Shown one piece after another: positions 35,646 through 64,000 of a stretch of 64,000 nucleotides of DNA. The position numbers were made by a program, and so were the translations under genes. This stretch comes from Colius striatus (taxonomy: Eukaryota; Chordata; Aves; Coliiformes; Coliidae): assembly GCF_028858725.1 (NCBI RefSeq), contig NC_084767.1:34389519-34453518 (forward strand). The letters run 5' to 3'. The number at the start of each line of letters is the position of its first letter. The first letter of the stretch is position 1. The notes under the pieces were generated by a model. The model saw only the letters and a program-made list of their open reading frames with translations. It ran no database searches and had not been told where the DNA came from.

Positions 35646-36713
35646 GTAGGTTTAGATAGAAGTTAGAAGTTTTAAATACATTGTTTCTCTTTCAGGTTGA
35701 CCTCAGATTCCCAGGAAAAACTAGAAAGGCTCCTGAATGCTGACTGCTTACCTTTTGGGGCAAAATACTTGGCTACAGCTATCAGAGAGCTGCTAGGGTT
35801 ACTAAGAAGCACTGAGTTAGTAACCCTTCCATCCACTGTTGCCTTTTTAAACTACAGTTTGTGCTCACACTGACTGATGAGGCATTTAAATATAAAAATC
35901 TGCCAATGAGCTCACCTCATTCATAAAGTAGTAGCTATTCATATTTTCACACAACAAAAGGAAAGCAGCGTCCAACCGTGCTGCCTAGTGTCATCAGCTG
36001 TCAGTAGCAATAGATGATGACTAAGTCATTAACAGAACCAAGAAAGAAAAATATCTTGCTCCTGTGTTCTTAAAGAAGTCTTGCTCCAGTCCTTTAGAAA
36101 AAAGACTTAGTAAATTCCTTGTGTTAGGTCAGAGTTCAAACAAACTTGTAACTACTACTGTACTTTCATTTCCTAAGACTTATACCTATGAAGACTGTAA
36201 GGCCAGAGCTCAGGGTCTCCTCATGACAGCAATCTAAGTAAATTAGATGGAATTTCCTAATAAAAGGCTTACCTGACCCATCTTCTGGCAAGTGTAAGGT
36301 CCTTCCCATTCACATATATTGCACAAAATTACAGATGCTTATTAATAGGAGACCTTACTCTGCCTGTTGTTGGGGACAGGATTGGTTTACCCGTGCAGAG
36401 TATAACAGAATTTAGAGTCAAAAGGAGCCATTATCTCATGCCTACAACAAACAGTTATCTCAAATTCAGGCTACAGGGCTTACTTCCTTCAACAGCAGAA
36501 GACAAAATTTCTTGACCCTGTTTGTCATACAGACCAGAAGATCTTACTGATCCAAGGCTAGAGTTGCAAGGAAACCCAAGCCCTGCTTTTAAAGGCAATT
36601 CTGAAAGCTGCTAAATAGAATCTTGGATGCTGTCAAGACTCTAAAGGGGACAACACTTGAGAACCTCACATTTAGAGCAGCGACCCCATTGCACTTACAA
36701 ACTTCTCTGGTTA

Positions 36714-36778
36714 ATCATAGAACAGTAGGGTTGGAAAGGACCTTTAGAGATCACCTAGTCCATAATATGCTTGACAAG
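36714..36778 (-). mobile_element. CR1 LINE 3' fragment, minus orientation
   Basis: Short remnant: atcatagaacagtagggttg then gaaaggacctttagagatca and cctagtcc. Confidence 0.88.
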
Positions 36779-39700
36779 GCTATTGAGCACTTTTAACAAC
36801 GAAAACTACCCACATCTTCAAATTTGTCAAAATTAATGATTTGGCATATTGAAGTTTGCATGAAGGCAGGGGACGCAGTGAAAAAGCTTTTGCTGCAAGT
36901 AAGCCATTCTAAATTTGCAAATTGAGTAGGCAAAAAATAGCAGTAAGAGACAACCAGCATCTCTCAAATGACATGCCCTATTCAGAACTTTTCTTTGTTC
37001 TGCATTAAACTCAATTAGGCTAGTCTCATCACTGAACTCTGACAGTTCCTCCTTCTAGTAATTCTTTAAAAAATCTTGCTTTTTGTACACTTTTTGAGAC
37101 TTGAAAGCATTTTAATTACAAAAGTAACTCTAAACATTAGCATAATGAGCTGACATTTTAAGCAAAGGCAGGGATCTATCCTTTGAAAACATATATCCTT
37201 ATATTGATCCAAGAACCACTTTATTACAAGTCTGAGGTGGTACAGGTTGAGAAAAAGACTTATAAATTTTATGTTCATGTAAGGCAAGCTGTGAGATTTA
37301 GACAGTCACACCTGCATCCATAAAGTTGCTGATGGAACAATTTACACTACTACTCTTTATATTCAGTTCTATTCAGTGATGATTCTTTCTGCCTCCTTTC
37401 AAGAGGAAAGCTTAGGGCTCCAGCAGCGGTGCAGTGCCCTTGTTTCTAGAAGGTAAACACCAATAAGCGTTGCTTCCTAAAAGAGCTGTGCATTCAGAGG
37501 AGAACACTTGGGTGCTGTGCACTGTAGCCATATCTGAGGCAGCCAGCTTTACTTCCAGCTGTTCACTGCCAACACCTTATGCTTACTAAAAAACTCAAAC
37601 CAGACAACAGCCACCTGTCAACATCATCACACTACTACTACATCAACTTAAAAGTACATGACTGGGCAGTTCAAAGAAAGGACTTGTTTTACAGCACTGT
37701 ATCAGCCATGTTCTCTCTCAATGTACCAGAACACATAGTTTCCTAAACTGCTTCTAAAAACAAGTACAGTTATGAAGTGAAACTACTTTCAGCAAAATAA
37801 GTCAATGTATAGCACCAGACATTAAAATCCAAATATTTTGTGAAGGTTAGGAATTAGGAAAAAAATATCTTTGGAGCTCCTACTTCCCATTCATACATAT
37901 CCCTCATATTAGCTAAGGGAATTAAACAGATATCACAAGTTTAATTAGCTTTGCTGTCACTGTAAGAAGAAACTAAATTTCACAGTTGCATGGGGGAAAT
38001 ACATCTGTGCAGTACAATGGTTTCAATGCAGGACATATTTTCTTACCTGCAGACACCACAGAATACACCATATTCAGCTCACACAGGATTTCCAGAGGGA
38101 AAGAATATTTGCTGGATGTTAGTAGAGCAAGTAACCTCACTGCCCTAGCTAATCTATAGACATCCTCTCCCTCCTAATCCGCAGAAACCTAACCTTAGAA
38201 CTACTCATTACCAGGGAGAAGAGAGCAAATCCCCTTAACCCTTTTCTTGCACAAAAAGCATACTTCAAGCTCTCTCACTTAGGTAGTTTTGTATTCGCAG
38301 CAACTTTCTCAGTCTAAGGCCTGTCTTCAGGTACCATACCTGCAATTACCGTGTGAATCTGTAATGCTGGAACATCAGTCTCCTATTGCTGGTTACAGAG
38401 TTTCTGCTAACTTAGTAACTTCAGGGAAAAAAAAAAGGAAAAAACACAGATGAGAAAAAAAGTAATTACCGTGAAGCAATGCAGCCGGTGCAGTCCAGCA
38501 GGTTCACTCAACTACAGAAACACAGAAATCAAAGCTGGGATTTCCTAATGCATCACAGCCCACGTAGGCTGTAAAGTGGAATCTGTGTCAGAAGCACATT
38601 TAATCCTAGGATTCTGTTCAGCTAATAACCAAGCTATGTATCAGAAAGGCCAAAAATAATCCAGCCCAGTCTATCTAGTTCCATTAATCAGCACGCTAAA
38701 TTAATATGTGATACCACTACTTTTTATAAGAGGTCGTGTGTGTGTATATATCTCTGTAAATGCAGATCTGTTCTTTGGTTCCCTAGTTCTCAGTTTCACC
38801 TCATTCACAGTAGATGAAGTTAAACATTTCAAGCTGCTATATGCTTGTAAATATATCTCCTTCCTGAAAAGCAGAAAGTTATGGAAAAACTTGTCATCTC
38901 TATTTACATTCTCAGTTTAAGGCATAGAATCGATGTGGGAGTAAGGTCATACAAGTCCAAGCTTTTCACATGTCAAAGCTGAAGATTAAAATCCTTCCTT
39001 TCTTCTGAAACATCTGAAGACAACAAACACTAACACTGAACAGTTATAAGGGAGAAAACACCCACCTGAAATCTGGTTAATGATTACATTACTGTAAAAG
39101 GTAAAATAAATCCCTATTAAGAAAATCAGGTTTTGCAGATTAAAGTGATTGCCATTGATTTACTCGGCTGTTCAGCATAGCTCCTTTTCAAAGAGCAGTT
39201 CTGCTCCCACAGGTTTCAGTTAGATATTTTTTATACATTGAGTTCCAAGAGATGATTCCATGGAAAGACGGCATCTAGCACAAAAGATTAAGTATTGGAA
39301 TTCCTGACCTAAACTTGATTATACTTTCCACCCTTAGCTGTGTGTATTCACTTCCCTTCTCAAATTATTTGTATAACTTCCCTTTTAGTCATATTATTGC
39401 TTATCTCCTCTAAAATTATTTGATATAATTTATAAAATAAGATTAATTGTTTGCCAACATGACAAAGTCTATTAGCTCTGCATTCTGTTAGTACAGTCTG
39501 TTGCAAATATAACAAGTGTAACAATAGTTCTAAACATCATCTTCCCAGACTCACTCTTTCCCCTTTCTGACAAAACTAAAAATAATCAGAAAGACCAATC
39601 ATTTTAACTTTATTATGAAAATTGCTACATTACAGTCACTCTTCAAAACAGTAGTTTAACATTTAATTTCCTTCCATTTAGGTGCCAATACATAAACCAT

Positions 39701-40042
39701 GATTACTATTCCAAAAAAATGATTAGCATTATCTGTGGTAGTTTGACACAACTTAAGCCATTATAACATTCTATCAACTGTTCCCCCCTCCCCCTTTTTG
39801 AGTCAGCCATGGTAAAGAACAGCACCTACAACATCCAAGTTATCTACCACTAGTGTTATTGGTATAAATAAAGTTAAACATAAAACACAGAAGCGCACAC
39901 ACACACAAATCCCCCAGGGAGATTACTTGTTCTCTACATGTTCAAAAATGCAACAAGATTAGCTTTTTTCACTCTGACACATAAGTTAACAGGCAAAAGT
40001 CTCAAACTTAATCCATTGTCAACTTGCTCAAGAGCACCTTAC

Positions 40043-40058
40043 CATTCTCCTGTCCCAT
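40043..40058 (-). CDS. MPP4: Candidate first coding exon of MPP4
   Basis: Minus strand: in-frame stop TAA, 27 bases, then ATG GGA CAG GAG AAT G and a strong donor GTAAGG. It ends in phase 1, as the first firm exon (29749-29870) requires, and gives [16 protein letters not shown] beside human TNPQN|GLSQILRLVLQ. It would make a 10.2 kb intron and places the start 0.76 kb below the ALS2 stop. A rival is 38047-38071 (MVYSVVSA|G). Inference. Confidence 0.35.
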
Positions 40059-40164
40059 GGGCTTCCAGAGAAAGCTTTTGTCCTCTTACCTCAGGGTAAT
40101 GAAACTGCACACTAGAAATTTCAAGTATTTAATTCAGTGCCAAAATTTTAAGTGGTCAGTGCCT

Positions 40165-40174
40165 TTTATTTATT
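40165..40174 (-). terminator. ALS2: Candidate ALS2 poly(A) signals
   Basis: TTTATTTATT on the plus strand is AATAAATAAA on the minus strand, 0.65 kb after the ALS2 stop. A further AATAAA lies at 39609-39614. If the first is used, ALS2 transcripts end near 40145, about 90 bases before the candidate MPP4 start codon. Confidence 0.45.
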
Positions 40175-40819
40175 TCATCAACAGGAAGGAAAGGTGAATG
40201 CCTGTATAGTTATAGTTCTAGTGAACAGGGAAGTCCATAACTGTGATTATTTCCACAACAGCACATTAATACTGCATTCAGCAATGCTGTTCAACACAGA
40301 TGTCTCAAAATCTTTACAGCCAAACATATCATAGGTTACCCATTATAAATACTATTATATTTCTATTTTTTAATTAGACAAACATAATAGCTTAATTTAG
40401 GAAGACTGAATGTTTTTGTGGTACAATTCATTCACCTCAGTTGACAAACCAGGAATAATGAAACAAACCCACTGCTTTAGAATCCATGCGGTCCAGACTT
40501 TCATGTGTAGATGCCATGCCTTTTTGCAGCACTGTTAATTTAAAATGAGCAAATCATCTTTCTGATAGAAAAGTAAAATTATTTCTTCTTGGCAAGTAGT
40601 TTACAACCAAGTCTCTGGTTTTATCACCACTTCACAGATAGCTTCTGGATGTAGTTTTCCAATATTGAAACAAAGTTCAGAAGAAATAACTGAATATTTT
40701 CATCCACAGCAACAGAATCGTAACAGAGTATAAGTGCCATTTCAGGGGAGAAACTGGGCATTACTGAAGTTCCACTCAGTAGATAGATTATCCCACAGAG
40801 CCAGGTTGTAAACGATGGT

Positions 40820-62781
<21,962 letters not shown>

Positions 62782-64000
62782 CTGAAAGATGAAAAGGAGA
62801 AAGAAAACCACATCATTCTAAGTATTTTTCTTTTTACACTCCAATTGAAAAACAGGGTGATGCAGGATAAAGCATACTATCACTTAGTGCTCCTAAAGGT
62901 ATTAATTACCTACATTGACAAACAATTCATTCAAAATTGGCTCAACATAAGACTGATAAAAGTAGAAGAAACATTTCTAGTAAATGCTGCTCATTTTCCC
63001 CAGTATTGATATAGCCTGAAAGACAAGAAATATATCATCTTTTAAGGTGACTCATACAAGCACTCAATGTTTAAAGAGACAGTGACCTTAAGTTCAGTCA
63101 CTTTGAAAATTGCAACATATTTCCTGTTTATATAAAAAATGTTGATATTACATAGTATCATTACATCAGCTATTCCTAATATTAATTAGGAAGTGATAAT
63201 AACAAAGCTTTAATATTATGACCGTCTCTGAGCTTGTCATGAAAGACACCAATTTATTTACAAGAGTGACATCACAGTATCAATAAACTGTATTAATACC
63301 AAAAACTACACTAACATCACAAGTCGTATTACCATAGGTATTTGCTTTCCACAGCAGTTGCAAGCAAAATTCTTTCCTAAGGTCAGCAGAAGTGCCACTG
63401 ATGCACTATGGCTCCTCACTAATTCTGGTTCACACGATGCAGTAATTCCATATTTGAGCTCTACATTTATTTCCGTCATTGTTAAATAGAGGATTCTTTA
63501 GAAATATTAAGCCAGAGACCTTAAACAATCTACAGGCCAATTCTGATTTGCAAGAGCCTACAAGTCATCCTACAAGAGAAGGAATGGCTAGCACAGTCTT
63601 ACAGATGGAAATCAAATGTGTGTGTTTGTGTGTACATACATGTGTGCACATGCACATGCATATCCATGGACCTAGTGTCTGAATTCTTGTCCCTCCTCAA
63701 AACCCCTCCTGCAACTGCCATTCTGCTTCACCTAGGGAAGTAGCAATGAGATCCAAAAGGGCAGAGATGAAGAGCTGCTTTCTACTCTCATTATCTCCTT
63801 TTTGTTACCTTAACTCCGGTTGGTCTGAAATGACACCAACAATTTGGAGAACACACAGAGTACACACTCTCCTACCTCATTCCAACTTCAAGGGAAATAT
63901 GAGATACCTTCTCTCTCCCATAAACATTCAAACGTACATTTTGGTGTCTTTACTCAGTTTCCCCTTTACATCCATGAAAAAGGAAGGGGAAGGGAAGGAG
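62782..64000. other. ALS2: ALS2 intron, partial
   Basis: Upstream of the first ALS2 exon in the window. The preceding human exon ends around TPVLLSCSK; no match was found here, so the RCC1-like exons lie beyond 64000. A TG/CA-rich run lies at about 63617-63665. Confidence 0.6.

Larger units (their letters stand above)
29871..40042. other. MPP4: Long MPP4 5' intron and/or upstream region
   Basis: Ten kilobases of A/T-rich DNA with no exon I can assign securely. Holds two short CR1 fragments and two exon-like minus-strand intervals: 38470-38511 (good pyrimidine tract and acceptor, donor GTAATT) and 38047-38071 (ATG plus GTAAGA donor, phase compatible with MPP4). Both could be 5' exons of MPP4. 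Confidence 0.5.

Noticed and set aside
63333-63479. Minus-strand open frame of about 49 codons ending at a GTAATA donor-like site, in phase with the first ALS2 exon
   Set aside because: The translation (…KNFACNCCGKQIPM) does not resemble the human residues that precede LGYIS (TPVLLSCSK), and open frames of this size are common by chance.

Overview
This is vertebrate nuclear DNA, most likely from a bird. Genes are split into short exons with GT-AG (twice GC-AG) introns. The interspersed repeats I can recognise are all CR1-type LINE pieces, with the avian-style 3' end 'ggttggactagatgatctctaaaggtcccttccaac'-like block and an ATTCTGTGATTCT tail. The gene order TMEM237 - MPP4 - ALS2 is that of human 2q33. 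All three genes lie on the minus strand, head to tail, so transcription runs from high to low coordinates. Exon calls come from translating the minus strand, comparing with what I remember of the human proteins, and requiring splice sites and codon phases to fit at every junction. No alignment program was run.

Region 1 to about 10.8 kb is the 5' half of TMEM237 (a ciliary transition-zone membrane protein): CpG-island promoter at 10.3-10.8 kb, start codon at 10590, and seven clear coding exons plus an inferred 5-base microexon. The four-helix membrane domain lies beyond position 1. A 2.7 kb 5'-truncated CR1 LINE (about 4491-7200) sits in one intron and ends about 25 bases from a splice acceptor.

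Region about 11.45 to 30 kb (possibly to 40 kb) is MPP4, a membrane-associated guanylate kinase scaffold. Twenty coding exons are resolved: two L27 segments, PDZ, SH3, a linker made of five very small exons, and the guanylate-kinase-like domain, with stop at 11728 and poly(A) signals at 11478-11487. The first coding exon is not certain; the best candidate is at 40043-40058. The stretch 29.9-40 kb is otherwise intron-like with small CR1 fragments.

Region 40.1 to 64 kb is the 3' part of ALS2 (alsin), the RAB5/RAC exchange factor. Twenty-five exons encode about 991 residues: DH, PH, MORN repeats and VPS9 domain, stop at 40820. The N-terminal RCC1-like half lies beyond position 64000. MPP4 begins within a few kb, perhaps within 0.1 kb, of the ALS2 3' end.

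I see no prokaryotic, viral, CRISPR or novel defence-type system. The points of interest concern splicing: a 5-base microexon, a run of five small in-frame exons, two GC-AG introns, and a LINE tail next to a splice acceptor.
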